Below are positions 27,801 through 43,687 of a DNA stretch of 64,000 nt, in pieces. The DNA lies in contig CM053259.1 of assembly GCA_028583405.1 (NCBI GenBank), positions 18,761,594-18,825,593 of the forward strand, in the 5' to 3' direction. The stretch's first letter is position 1; every line of letters starts with the position of its first letter. The DNA is from Pogonophryne albipinna. Its lineage: Eukaryota; Chordata; Actinopteri; Perciformes; Artedidraconidae. The translations under genes were made by a program, and so were the position numbers. The notes under the pieces were generated by a model. It was not told the origin of the DNA and did no database searches. It saw only the letters and a program-made list of their open reading frames with translations.

Positions 27801-28388
27801 TTGAGTAATATAAGTCAGCAACTGGCCAATGATATGATACATATAAGGCAATAATATCAGGGAATAGGATTTCTAAATGCTTCTAAACAACATAAGAGCT
27901 TTTATGAGGGAGGATACTCATCTATGCTTTGCCTCAAGGACACATACATAAAGCTATGGTGAAAAACACTTAGTGTGAGGTAAAAAAAAAAACTCAGTTT
28001 AAAGTAAGAACGTTTTTCTATTATAGAAGACATTAAGGAAGAGAGACATAAAATGATAAAAAATAAGTAAAGATGACAGATGCGTCTTTTTACAAATGGA
28101 ATTATTAGATTACTGTCACCAAGTGTCGTCACAATAATAAGGTACTGTCACAAAGACTTTGTCATCACTAGAGACGGGGCATTTTGCTATCAGTCTCTCA
28201 AAAGTGCTTTAGAGACACGACTTAAAATTCCAAATAATTTCTGACATGCCATCTTTGGTCTGTAAAGGTAAAGGAAAATGGCCTGGACCACATCTCACCA
28301 AAACCATACAGTCAGATACAAGTCTATACCGTGATGACATTTGACCCTACATAATCAATTTATAGACATGCTGATCAATATCATCAAA
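24847..28388. other. Intron, no gene recognised
   Basis: Mostly unique-looking AT-rich sequence with small CA runs (26085-26095, 27410-27425). No supported exon. Confidence 0.5.
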
Positions 28389-29030
28389 GGCACGGACATA
28401 CCAGGCCGATTATCGGCGTCGGTGGGCGTCAGGCCGACGATGAGCGTCGACACGCCCTACTCAGATTGGTGTGTCCCGTGCCGTCGGGTCTTTTCAGCCA
28501 TGCCGACGCCTTTTCGGCCGAAAACGGCAGTCGGCCAAAGGCAGTCGGCAAAAGAAATCACTCTGATTGGCTGTTCAGCTAGCGAATCAGTGCATGAGAA
28601 GTGAAACGGAAGTGAGGGACCCAAACAAACTATTAAGAAGGCAAATCTGAGATTTCATTTAACTCCAGCTCTCGACACAGGTTCGGGAAAGCCCCATGAG
28701 CTTCTCGTTGTAGAGTGAAAATGGAACGCACACGCTATTTGTTGTTTGTTTATATCACGCAGTCTGTTCTTCTTCTCCCGGTTATCACGCAGTCTGTCTT
28801 CCGGTTGTTGCCTCTTTTGAATGACGAATACACACTACCGCCGCCTGCTGGTAAGGAGAGTTATTGCCACTCACGTATGCGCAGTTCGTACGTACTTCTT
28901 GGCCGTCGGCTGAAGTCTTTGCGGTGTGTTCCAGTGCGACACATGGCCACGACGCAGAGACGCGAGGCGACGCAACAGTCGGGGTCCGTATGTGTCAGTT
29001 CTTTGTTGTCAGATTGGTGTGTCCGGGCCT
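28389..29030. mobile_element. Harbinger-like non-autonomous element
   Basis: The left end GGCACGGACATACCA matches the reversed right end GGCCCGGACACACCA at 13 of 15 positions. The interior is GC- and CG-rich with repeated GTCGG/CCGAC motifs, unlike the surrounding intron. An internal copy of the right end (CAGATTGGTGTGTCC) is at 28460-28474, so a shorter unit 28389-28480 may exist. The 3-bp target duplication is not clear. Confidence 0.6.
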
Positions 29031-29996
29031 TAAGAAAAAGTCAGCTAGCTGTTCACACGTACAAACCATCAGTCCTTCTCCATGTATAGATGATCCTTTT
29101 GCATTCACTAATCAATACTTGGGCATGTACATGAAAATAAATACAGCACATGATAAAGAGGTGCAAGAGTTCAACAGCACACAGGTACATATGTACATTT
29201 AGTCTGATACTGAATAGGAAATTATGCAAAATATCACATTGCACAATGTGTTTTCTCTTAAAATGTTATCAAAGTTAATGCAGCAATAACCTTGCTATCA
29301 GCAATAGCATTAAATATGTTGACGGAAATGTTATATACCCTCTGACTACCATTGACATGTACGCCAAAGAAAGGAATTGATAGTTAAGGGCTGACTTCCA
29401 GAAAATATGCAATCTATACCCCATAGATGTTTACTTTTATGCACGAAAGACACATTTCACAAAACTAAACAATAGAAGAAAACTGATCAAAGAAGATAAA
29501 AAGAGACTGAAATAAAATAGAGGGGGAAAGTGCAGAATCAACGATGACTTTGAGACTTATCCAATTAGTGTTTCATTTGTGAAAATAGAAAGTTACAGAA
29601 CAAGAGTGACAGCAAATCAAATAGGTATTTGTGAGGCTTTTGTGATGCTTTCATCTGTGTTTATGTGTTTTGTTGCTTTTTTAAGCAATATTATAAACCG
29701 CCTTTTGAAGAGCTTCATGAATAAATATGATTCATCCTGACAGGTAAAAAAAGAGAATTCAAATAACAGACACATAACATGGTGTCATGTTTTTTTCTGA
29801 TGTCCACTTTGTAATTTGAAAAAAGAAAAGGTATTATAGGCCTTGATGTTCAAGTACAGCTCCTACATTTGGAAAAAGTTTTCATAAACTAGTTTTGCAA
29901 TGACGCCAATAAAGTAATTTGCTAATGAAAGGTAGGTACACATAACGATGGACATTTAAGAACTGCCTGGTATGACTGGCTACATAGAAAATAATA
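29031..29996. other. Intron, no gene recognised
   Basis: AT-rich, no supported exon or repeat. Confidence 0.5.
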
Positions 29997-30250
29997 GGCA
30001 CGGCATCTATTGCACCGTCCTGGGAGAGGGATCCCTCCTCTGTTGCTCTCCCTGAGGTTTCTCCCATTTTTCCCTTTAAAACTGTGGGTTTTCTCCGGAA
30101 GTTTTTCCTTGTACGATGTGAGGGTCTAAGGACAGAGGGTGTCGTATTGTCATACTGATATTCTGTACAAACTGTGAAGTCCACTGAGGCAAATGTAACA
30201 TTTGTGATATTGGGCTATATAAATAAACATTGATTGATTGATTGATTGAT
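29997..30250 (+). mobile_element. 5'-truncated LINE 3' end (L2-like, TGATT tail)
   Basis: A 250-bp 3' terminal piece ending GGGCTATATAAATAAACA and then (TTGA)n-type repeats. It is the same family as the reversed copy at 57404-57656, with high identity by eye over about 250 bp. No coding part remains. Confidence 0.75.
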
Positions 30251-31404
30251 TACACTTTGCCCATCCATAATCTTGAAGAACCATTCAAAAGTGTTAACAG
30301 CAGACACTGTAGAGCTTTTTAGAACTGCCCATCTAAACGGGTGCAGTAAGTCACAGTTTTAGAAGCGGGATCCATCATCCAACTGTCATAAAATTCTGAT
30401 GACTACTGATAAAGAAGCAAGAGAGAGAGTCAGATAGAGACACTGAGTGAGAGGGAAGGTGAGACAGAGATGTTAGCAGAGGGAAAGACAGATGACAGAC
30501 CAAACCGAGATGATGACAGATGATTTAACGAAGACCCGACTTGCTTGAAGGAAAGAAAACCAATTAGAAGACACCACAGAAGCACGGGAAGAAAGCGATG
30601 GAAAAGAAAGGGATGGGAAGGAAGATGGATGAATATTGGATGGAGTTGGACCAAGACAGCGATTGAGAGGATTTGCGAGAACAAATGTGAGATAAAGAGA
30701 GAGGTGTGGAAATATGAACACCGAGGACAGAGGTAGAGATGTAGATGGATAAAGCTGCGATGCGGACAGAGACAGGAGAGGAGAAAGACAGATGGAGCCA
30801 TTTAGCGATACGAAATTTCAGATAATATCACACAGTGAAATGGAGAGATTTTAGTTTTATGATTTGTGTGTGAGGGAGAATGTGTGCAGGCTTATAAGGA
30901 TTGATAGCTGAGGAAAAATGCATTTCAAGGATAGTGCTAAAAGAAAACCCTCCAAAATGAGAATATTGTACTCTTGCTTGCGTTACTTAGAATCTCGTTT
31001 TGGGTTCAGTTTTGCGGTTTTGGGAATAATAATACAATATAGCTAATATATTGCAGGAAACTCGGTCAAAGGCTGACAAAATGATTGAAGTTCAACAGAA
31101 CAAAGTGCTGGAAAGTTTCTATCTACTGCAGTTTGAAGAACATGGATGTCCCATGTACCTTTATGGGGTTAGGGTTTTGGTGGCAGCACAGCACAGGCTC
31201 TCGGGTAAGTATTTTTGTTTAAAAACCTGTTTAAAAACTCCTGTAATAACATCTGGTAAAAAATCTGGTAAGTAAGTTAAAAACATCTGGCTAAAAGGAC
31301 CAAGGTTTGCTTTGTTTAAAATCGGCATGCAGGTAAGATTAGTATTACATTCTAAATAAATACAAGTGCTTAGTAAGAACTTTTATGGGGTTAGGGTTCA
31401 GTTT
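30251..31404. other. Intron with a purine-rich stretch
   Basis: A GA-rich region at 30410-30800 gives spurious frames on the other strand. No supported gene. Confidence 0.5.
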
Positions 31405-31407
31405 TTA

Positions 31408-31692
31408 CGGCCCGTCCACACAGCGGCTTTGGATTTTTTTTGCAGACGGCCGTGTCTGAAGCTCGACCAACAACCAATCACATGAATCTCCCGGCCCTGA
31501 CACACAAGCAGCGGTTTGATTGGCTAGAGCTTGTACTGGCATATGATTTGATTGGCTGACGCTTCCACCGAAAGCTTCAGAAGCTTCAAAAGTTGAACAT
31601 TGCTCAACTTTTGCAGCCTGAAACGCCAGGAAAGCTCCACTCTGCTTCCCACAATTGGAAGAAGCTTCCAACGCCGCTGTGTGGACGGGCCG
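31408..31692. mobile_element. Harbinger-like MITE (285 bp)
   Basis: Perfect terminal inverted repeats of 20 bp beginning CGGCCCGTCCACACAGCGGC and the matching reverse at the right end, flanked by TTA (31405-31407 and 31693-31695). A 3-bp TTA/TAA duplication is typical of PIF/Harbinger. No transposase. Confidence 0.8.
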
Positions 31693-31695
31693 TTA

Positions 31696-34084
<2,389 letters not shown>

Positions 34085-34109
34085 TGCAGTTACGTGCAGT
34101 TATGTGCCT

Positions 34110-34605
34110 GAAGTCAAATGGAATACCTTTTAAGACCCTTTCCATACATTTTAAGAGCTCATCGCCACTTCAAGTTTTAACCGGTTACCTTGGCGATACA
34201 CTTTACCTCACATTGACTATATACAGTATTGATTGTCCTTCCTCCTTATCTTACAACCATTTGGAGGCAAACTTGCATTTCCCCATAACGATGTTGTTTA
34301 ACAACCGGCGTAAACGGACCTTTGCGCGCTATCAAGCAGTGAGCGTGCGATGTCCTGTTCAGATGACGTCAAATCCAATGGGATGCCATAAATAAACTAC
34401 ACAGAATCACACTACACACCTACGCAATGATTACATTCAGGCAGACTGTAGAATACAACCTCTTTGGACCATTTATATACTTATTGAAAACAAGCTACAA
34501 AATGTAATACCTTAGAAAATGACGTTCAATACTTTTTAAAAGCCTTAATTTTCGCTAAATTGATTGATCAACAATAATACTTTTTAAGACCCCGTGGACA
34601 CCCTG
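34110..34605. mobile_element. Degenerate hAT-like element
   Basis: The right end, reversed, reads CAGGGTGTCCACGGGGTCTT then AAAAAGTATT, the style of a widespread fish hAT end. The left part has AAGACCCTTT-type sequence in the matching orientation but no clean terminus or target duplication. Limits on the left are approximate. Confidence 0.45.
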
Positions 34606-35408
34606 TTACTGCATGTTATATTCTGTAAACACTGGCAATGAAACTGCAACAAAAATAAACCTATATACCCAACACCTCTCACTAGCCCTTCACATTTTGA
34701 AAAAGAGAAAACTGAATAATTGAAAAGAGCCCAAATAACGCCTGTTTTTGTTTGTTGGTGCGTTAACACAACTATAGCCCTGAGAACTGCTTGTATCATT
34801 TTGTTTGGAAACTACAATCCAGTAATGCCTCGATGAACCCATCTTTTTCTAAGCTTTCATTTTAAAAAGTGTTTTTGTTTTACTTCTGGATAACTGCAGA
34901 TGAAGGCATTAAAAATGCAGCACAACAGGTGGAAGATAGTTACAATTCTATAATTCTACAGTGCCGACTCTTTCATCTTTATCCGAGGATGTGCACTGTT
35001 TTTAAAAGCTTGCCTGCCTTTTTTTGTATGTATCCAATTGAATGTGTGATCTTCAAGTAGCACATCATGTGTAGCCTGTTTGTTACGCCAACTACATAGA
35101 GTAGCAAAGTCAGCCAGTCCTTTCAGTGTCTGCTTTTCTCTATCCCTCTGTCAGCTACAGAATCTCTTTATGCTAAAACTGTATTATGCATGCAGATAGA
35201 ACGCCTAAACAGCGGTCTCCGTGGTAACCCAAAACACATCCATCCTCATCACCATGACAACCAGGGATAGAGCTGTCAATCAGCACTGTCCCAAGGGAAC
35301 TTGGGATATGCCTACGCCCACATCTGCACAGACAAATACACATGAACACGCCTGAATGCACGCACTTGCACACAAACACACCTCAAATTGTGCACATATA
35401 CACCCACG

Positions 35409-35412
35409 CACA

Positions 35413-35470
<58 letters not shown>

Positions 35471-35480
35471 CACACACACA

Positions 35481-35574
<94 letters not shown>
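35409..35574. repeat. (CA)n compound microsatellite, about 165 bp
   Basis: CA dinucleotides with isolated G and T interruptions. Confidence 0.97.
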
Positions 35575-35575
<1 letters not shown>

Positions 35576-37763
35576 CAGTCAGAAAGACCCACACACATAA
35601 ACTATGTTGTTGAGGGTATTCACCATCACACTATTAGCCATGAGATTACACACAACTTTCTGCACACACTCTGTCAAACATTAAACTCAGGCATGAACAG
35701 ATCTATAAGAAGCTCTCCTATATTAGGAGGCCCCTGAGCAGATGGCTTGAAAAACATGGACCACAAGTCACCCCAGGAAACACTAGACAGTTCAAGCTGT
35801 CAATACATGAACAATGTTAGCAATAATGGTTAATAGACATCAGTAAAAACAAAATATGGATATAAAAAAGACCTACAAAACAAACATATCTGCTCAGTTT
35901 AGGTGCACATGCCATAATCGGCTGTTATTTGGCTTTTAAAAGGCTTGCTCCTGGGAAATGCTTTTTTGCTTCTGATGAAACAAACATGTTGATGGCTTTA
36001 TACAGATGGTTTGGCTTTGAAATCATGCAGAAATAACATGTTGATTATCATAAAATCATGTGGTTAATTTGTGTGCTTTCACACTACAAAAAACAAACCA
36101 GGTTGAGCTTGGAAGAGGAACCACATTTAATTGATTCAGGTTGACTTGGTTCCATTTCTGGTCAGCACCTGGGTTCATGTGACAGCTTTAAGCCCACAGG
36201 AACCATACTAAACTTCCTCTGTTTCTCTCACAGACATGTCCTGGTCATAACCTCCCTCCCCACCCGTCTCTCATCCGCTCTCTATATCTCCCTCTCCCTT
36301 TCTCACCATCCCTCTCTCCCTCTCAGATTAAACTGTCTATCCTGCTGTCCCCCTTGAAATCCCCTGTTACACACCACCTCAGGCGGTGTGTGTGCATGTG
36401 TTTGTGTGTGTATGTGTAAAAGCCAGACACGCTGGCTGAGCATTAACATGTCAAAGTATCGAGAGACAGGGGAAAAAGAGAGCAAAGATGGGAAACAGAG
36501 GGGGGGGGATGCTGACAGAGAAAGGGAAGGGAAGAGGGAGTCGGGTCAGCACATCCAAAACTATACATGTTGCTAGGTAGTGGATGTGGTTCTGTGCCCA
36601 TGGTTACATTTTCTCTATTGTTGAAATCTTCCTTCACTTGATAAGAAGTTTACTCTTTACTCATCTCAAGGTGAGGCGCACAGAATAGTGAAGACACTGG
36701 AGAAGAGGTGAAGTGCAGATAAAGGTCATTATAAAGAGGCTAAAAAAGAATTTACACATTTTTAAACATAAATTGGATAAATAATGTACTGCATAACATC
36801 CACACATTTGAACAAGGTTGACACTTATCCCTGACTTTAAACTTAACTATACATTCCTCAAATGTTACATACGTCAATACCACTAAAGCAACAAGTACTA
36901 CCAATGTACTCCAATTTTTATATGTTTGAATATTTGTTTTAATGTAATTATTTGTCTTCAAAAAACTGACTGGCTTTAACGAATATCTCCCTCTGTGACA
37001 ATATCATTACAGAATGTCTCTGTACATACAGCAGCCTCTTTGTGCTATCATGGCAGCCATGATCATTGTCCTATTGTCCGTATAAAAGACTGCTTCGGTT
37101 GTCACAACAGCTGTGTGTGTCTTATATGTAACTAAGCAGCAATAACTAATCTCCAATCTTTAATTCCCTCCAACCAAGAATTGCATAGCTAATCCATGTT
37201 TTGAATAAATAAACATACTTGTAAAACACTCTCGCAACAAAGACAGTGTAGACTTTTACTTATATATGGAAATTACTTAACCGGGACTAATTAGGGAGTG
37301 CCTGCTAAACAATACCACATTTTGGTCACCAAAAGCGCATTATTTTTTTGCTCAACAGTTCACAAACCACTGGATTCAAATACAACTCCACATTGCAGAG
37401 CAGTATACAACAGCATGATACAGTAGGGGTACCCTGTTGTCAACAACAGCATTGACAGCAACAAGTTCACAGGCCTGTTTCAAAGTTTAGGTCAGTTACG
37501 ATTAAGGTGTTCCTTAGAGGTAGCTAGAGATATGGTAAGGAGAATGGAGGTGATATCTCAAGAGAGGCAGACGGGATTGCAAAGAGGAGGACCTGCTGCC
37601 CTTAAAATCCATGACACAGTGTGCCACAAACCCATACACACACACACACACACAAATATTGTGAACATCCTGAAACGTTTAGTGGCTAAATGAGCCCCTG
37701 CTGACTACAGCACTGACACCATGCTGTGTGTGTAGGTGTTTGTTCGTGTGAAAGAGTATGTGC

Positions 37764-37766
<3 letters not shown>

Positions 37767-37857
<91 letters not shown>
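37767..37857. repeat. (TG)n microsatellite, 91 bp
   Basis: Uninterrupted TG dinucleotides. Confidence 0.97.
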
Positions 37858-37858
<1 letters not shown>

Positions 37859-40448
37859 GTAGTGTCAGCAGACTAATAAGGAAAATAAGCCATCATGGTA
37901 AACACATTTTTAAACCAATCAGATTGCAGTTAACAAAGAAAACCCTGACGCGAACCTTCTGCCGGCTGAAAGGAACCCGGTTCCAGACCGCCAAGACCTG
38001 TGTGCTGCGAATAAATCAGCTATTGCAAATAAAACAACCATGATCATTCAACTAAATACACATTTCTTAAATGTGACAAGAAAAAATATTTTTAAAATCG
38101 CATGAAGTTAACTCACCGGCAACGGTATTATAATCTTTTCAGACATCATAGGAGATAAGTCTATTTTATTCTGCCATATTTTAATCACGGAAACACATTT
38201 CCAAAAAAAGAGATACAAATATACGAATCTGCAAACAAACAAGTGTTATTCAAATAACGACAACACTGGAGGTGCCGTGAAGCAGCTGCCGAGGTGTGAT
38301 ATCTTTGAAGTGCTCATAAATGCTAAGGGATTTTTATTTGGTAAAGTGCTGGAGTCTAAATAGAAATCTGCTTTTTTTTGGTCATCGGCTCATTTGTCTG
38401 GAGAATTATCCACTTGAATTTCACAAAGCAGAGCAAACAGCACCATCACGTGTATGACGTATAATCAGAGCAACATCCTTATGTGACAGATATATTCACT
38501 TTTGACAACATGTACACTGTAGCTACTAAATACTAAAAGCCATATTGCTGAATTATTATCAATCTTCCAACACATTTCAACTGTAACTTAGAGATGTTAA
38601 CTTGATATGGTAATAGGATGTTTTATTTAATATTTTGTGGTCATACTTTTACTTTAGATTATTATTATTCCTAAATGGATTATTAATGGTGGCTATAAAC
38701 TTTATTTTATTCACGAGAAGGAAGTGCAAAGGCATACTTAATCATGCTTATTGGAGATGATGTTTCTTTGGTGTGATTATACACAAACTGCTGAATGCAA
38801 TATCTTACAAACCACTCAGACAGATACTCTGCTCTGGACACAAGTTTCCTCCAGATTAAGGTGAATGCTTTTACAATTTCTCACAGGTGTACTACAGCTG
38901 TACCAGCACCTGGTGGTGTACAGTGAAATAAATGACTATATATCCAATGACCACACAGCCAAAAGGCGAAGCTGTGTACGTTTGCAGCACTGATGCCTAC
39001 AACCACCAGTGCTTGATTCTTGATAAATAAATGAATAGGTTGTATTAATAAATGAAAATGCCTTAGTGGAATGCATTTGGTTCAACAGGCTGCGTTCGAG
39101 CTGCAGATCTTTATGGTGTTTGACAGCTTGTCGTTTCTGCGTAACTTAGTGGGGTTAGCTTAAGTAGCACGAGCCTCTTACATTATTATATTATTTTTTT
39201 TCAGTTTTTGCTATATAGATCAAATAAAAAAATGATTTTGGACATTCTTGACATATAAGTTTGACTTTATTTATTGTAATTTTGTTCAATCAAACAACTA
39301 AGCTAACCAAGTAAGGTTGATTAATAAATAAAATCGCTATTTGATCAATATTGATGAAATATATACATATTTTCCTGTTACATGTAGCAAAAAAATATGA
39401 AAATAGTTTTTCTCTTTTATGTCTCTTTGCTTGGAAAGTTGTCCGTAATGCTGTACCCTTTGACTGAGTATACACAAAGGAGAAACGGCTGTAGGCAGAC
39501 TTTAAATTGCCATCTAAATGTCAATGACACCATAAGTTGCAATGCAATGCTAGTATGTTACCCTACTGAGAAGCAGTTTAGACCATTACAGCCACCGCCT
39601 TGAGGTAATGGAAGCTACTCTGCATATAAAGAATAATGTAGGGTTTCATTACAAATATAATCATGGAAAACCCGTACGGTTTAGAGAGGAGGGTGTTTCA
39701 CAAAATAACAGTGTGTGTGAAAGACAGCGAGAGAGATGAAAAAAGAAAGAAAGGGGCTCTGAAAACAAGGGGGGGAAATGCAGTCGTAAGAGGCTTTTTG
39801 TGAAAACGTTAGCATTGCAGAGTGCTTGTGGATGAGCTGCAGCATCAACCTCATATGTCATTGTTAGCTCAAGTTTAGAGAGCACCCATCATCAGCATCA
39901 ATGTAACGAGTGGAGAGATACAGTTTGTGCAGAGTAAGGAAAAGGAAAGGACAAGACTGGAAGGAATAAGAGAGGCAAGAGGAGGAGAGGGGAGGAGAGA
40001 GGTAGCAAGGATTGAGCATGTCTGCAGAGAAGAGATAAGAGTACTTCAAGTGTCACTACAAGACTGGGTACATTGATATGAGAGAGGGAGAGCCTGAGAG
40101 GTGAGGGGAGACGGAGTTACATCACAGAGGAAAGTGTTTTAATACATTCCAAATGGTGCACTGTTATTGCCATAAACAACAGAGACATAGTTACTACATA
40201 ACTCATCAAAAACATTTGTTAATCTGACAAGGGTCCTTATTTCCATATTTCCTACTTTTTGGGGGTTTATGGAAGTTGTATGTTTGTAGTCAACAGTCAT
40301 GGCAATACAAAGTAGTAGTAGTAGCATTTAGTTCCCTACAATTCAACAAGAATGAGTTCTAAATATCCCATGACTGCTTGTCAATATTTTAATGGTATAA
40401 CTTATTAAAAGGCAAGGGCAGTTTGTAAAATGTACAACTTAAAAACTA

Positions 40449-40882
40449 AAAAGAAATACCGTGTGGATTTAAAGATTCTGCTCACCCTCACTCCTCTGTA
40501 TCTCTCCGACCTCCTGCAGATCAACACACCCTCCCGCACTCTTAGGTCTTCTGCTTCCATCCACCTCCCTACACCACCTTTTTATGCTCAACCACATGGG
40601 GTCCAGAGCCTTCAGCCGCTCTGCCCCCCCCCCCCCTCTCTGGAACGTCCTCCCACCGGACATCCGGAATATTGACTCTCTCGCCACTTTCAGATCATGT
40701 CTCAAAACCTCTTCAGACTGGCTGATCCACCCTGATCATTACTGTTCACACATCCGATGTTCTTATTGAAATATTGTCTTGATTTTCTGGTGGTGTTTTT
40801 TTTTTTTTTTTTTGTCCTTGTACGGCCTTGAGAGCCTTGAAAGGCGCCTATATACATACATTGTTTTATTATTATTATTATT
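40449..40882 (+). pseudogene. LINE 3' fragment with RT C-terminal remnant (L2-like)
   Basis: The + strand encodes the tail of a LINE reverse transcriptase in two frames: YRVDLKILL, then PLYLSDLL and PSRTLRSS in one frame; SRAFSRSAPP, LWNVLPPDIR and FRSCLKT in another, with the switch at or before a run of C near 40627. The same motifs (KYISDLL, RSLRSS, IWNKLPE) end the RT at 52437. A short deletion follows KILL, where the related RT continues LVYKALNGLG. The element ends GAAAGGCGCC..., then (ATT)n at 40866-40882. Severely 5'-truncated and dead. Confidence 0.75.
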
Positions 40883-41326
40883 AAAATGTTTAAATCGAAT
40901 TGACTTACTGCCCAATGCATAAAATATGAATACTTTAAACATAATTTAATTTGAGAATATAAAAAATCATACTTCAATGATGGCATTTGGTATTTAAATT
41001 ACTAATATTGAGTGAATTGAATAAAGTGTGAGCAAAAACAGCACAAATATAAGATGTGCCAATAAAGTTTGGATTGCTTAGGATATTAAAATATAATACT
41101 GACAGGGATTAGCAGTATTGGAAGAACGGATCTACATACAGTATGTGAGTGTGTGCGTGTCAGCATGAGTGTGTGTGCGCTGGAGAAAGAGAGAGAGAGA
41201 AAGAGAGAGAGTGCAATGAAAGTGAGAGGCAGGGCAGCGTATCAAATTATTAAATGTGTCTTTTTTCACACCATTGGGAACATATGGTCCTGGATTATTT
41301 TACTCCCTACCTGGGAGGGTACGGTT

Positions 41327-41328
<2 letters not shown>

Positions 41329-41414
<86 letters not shown>

Positions 41415-41432
41415 GTGCGTGTATGTGTGTGT
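41329..41432. repeat. (GT)n microsatellite
   Basis: Pure to about 41409, then interrupted by GC and AT steps. Confidence 0.96.
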
Positions 41433-42535
41433 ATAAGGAATGTGAAAGGAGAGTTAAATCACCTTTATACTGTGCTTTTTTGTGACATTCTTTAATAAAT
41501 TCGTTATATTGTTTACATTTTGTAAAATAAGGACCAGCATGATATCACTATTTTGGTTTTGTCCTTGGTTGCATTTTACCAATCATCAAGGTAGGCATTC
41601 TTTCAGTGTCCAATTATTTTTATGAAACCTGCATCAGAGATCTGAACTTGCACTTCAATGGTATCGGGTTTTATATTTGTTTTTGTGTTTTACCTAAAAC
41701 TAAAGAGTGATGATCATGAAGTTTTGAATGTCCAAAAAGCATTAGTTTCACTATTTGTTTGTCAAAGCAAACCAATTAATACAAATTCAATATTAGAGCT
41801 AATATACAGTAATGATGTTGTCTTGTTTTATACAGTATCATGAATATATATAGTTAGCTTAATCTATTCTAGATCTATAGGCCTGGCGTGTAAACCCACA
41901 TTGCTGATCACCACAGAAAGGTGCTACTTAGAGGTGCTGTAACAAAACATATGCGGAATGACAAGATAACAAGCATATCATTAGTTTAAAGTTAGCTTGG
42001 TGTGTTTTACATATAAGCAGAATACATCATTTTGCAATGTGCATACAGTATAACTAGATCTGCCTGGAAATAAGTGGCTGGTTTGACCTGAATGAGGAGC
42101 AGTTGCTACACAGATTAATATACTTAATTAGTACTTGCGTCAATATATTATGTAATAAAATGACAAATGTAACTTTGATTAACTGACCAACAACAGATCT
42201 ATTTTGAACATACAGTCACTTTGCCTCTTGTCTTTCCAACTGCAATTATTGATTGCTGACACTTTTTGGATAAATTCATCTTTACTGACCTGTTGAAAAT
42301 GTCTTGGTTTCAACATTCCTGGTTGATTGTGGAGAAAATGAAATGTGTTTGAGTTTCGAAGAGTCTAACTTGATAGAGAGAGGAGATTTCCGCTGCTGAT
42401 ATAATGTCAATGTGAGAATGTTAAACAGATGCCCACGCTACATAAACACACAAATAAAAATACATAAACCTACAGCCAGTCTGTCAGAGTGTGCAACATG
42501 TTCAAATCAATATGACAGCTAAGCTTGATGCTCCA

Positions 42536-42688
<153 letters not shown>

Positions 42689-42756
42689 TTGGAGCAAACT
42701 ACTTTTGTAAACACTGTCATCTGTCAAAGCCCAGCAGAACTAGTTCATAATACTTG

Positions 42757-42759
<3 letters not shown>

Positions 42760-42805
<46 letters not shown>
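42760..42805. repeat. (CA)n microsatellite
   Basis: 23 CA units, close to and complementary to the 42536-42687 GT tract. Confidence 0.97.
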
Positions 42806-42807
<2 letters not shown>

Positions 42808-43639
42808 TTGGCATGGCTACTCCTACTCTCTTTGTGTGGGTATCTGATGCATGAAATAACATTACATAGACTAAAACTGAGAAATAAAGCAGAGAGAGAA
42901 AGGAAAATGCTAAAATGCTTTCACTATTGTTGTTTTGAGTGTTTTTGGGAACATAATCTCTCAATCCAAAGTCTCAACACAAGGTCTAACTTGCTTGTGG
43001 TTTCATAGCTTTCAAATACATCTCTAAGCCTTCCCTTAACACTTCTGTTTTTGAACAAAGCAATACAGCGTAGCATGAGTATTAGACACCTAAGCAAAGT
43101 GACTTTTAGTTAGAGCCAGGGAACATTTTTCATGGTTCTTTTAAAATTCTTATTATTTTGCATCACTGATTTCCTTTGTAAAAGAGGAGCTCAGGATTTC
43201 CCTTAGCACCATATCCATTGCTACCTGACAAATACAAATAAAAACTAAATGAGTGAGAAAGAATTAAAAGATGCTACACTGTCTCAAAGGTATCATTACT
43301 ACTGTGACCCTGTCATCATTTAGTGAGCGACAAATCTAGTCAGCCTTGGGCAAAACACATACTCACAAGGTCACAAACACAGACGGTCATGAACACTGTC
43401 GGAAGCTGTCACTCAAAATCTCTGCCACACACACACAAACACACACACATAGAGGTGAAGTGAATTGTAAAGGTCGTAAAAACTTTATGTGGAAGTTCAA
43501 CAACCAACTTGTGGAGGGATTAAAGTACAGACTGCTAGATCGTTATTGAGAAAAGAGCATATAAATATTTAACTTATTCAATATTGCCTGCTTTACACAA
43601 GGTTGAGTTTTCCTTTCTTTGTAATTTAAAATGACAGGA

Positions 43640-43687
43640 CCAAGTGATGCAGTGTTTTTAAAGCCAAGTGATGCAGTGTTTTTAAAG
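43640..43687. repeat. 24-bp tandem duplication
   Basis: Two exact adjacent copies of a 24-bp unit beginning CCAAGTGATGCAG. Confidence 0.9.

Larger units (their letters stand above)
34606..40445. other. Intron, no gene recognised
   Basis: Contains the CA tract at 35409-35574, the TG tract at 37767-37857 and a GA-rich patch near 36460-36540. No supported exon on either strand. Confidence 0.5.

Noticed and set aside
28715..29089. 124-codon + strand frame as a gene
   Set aside because: Lies inside a Harbinger-like non-coding element and shows no domain.
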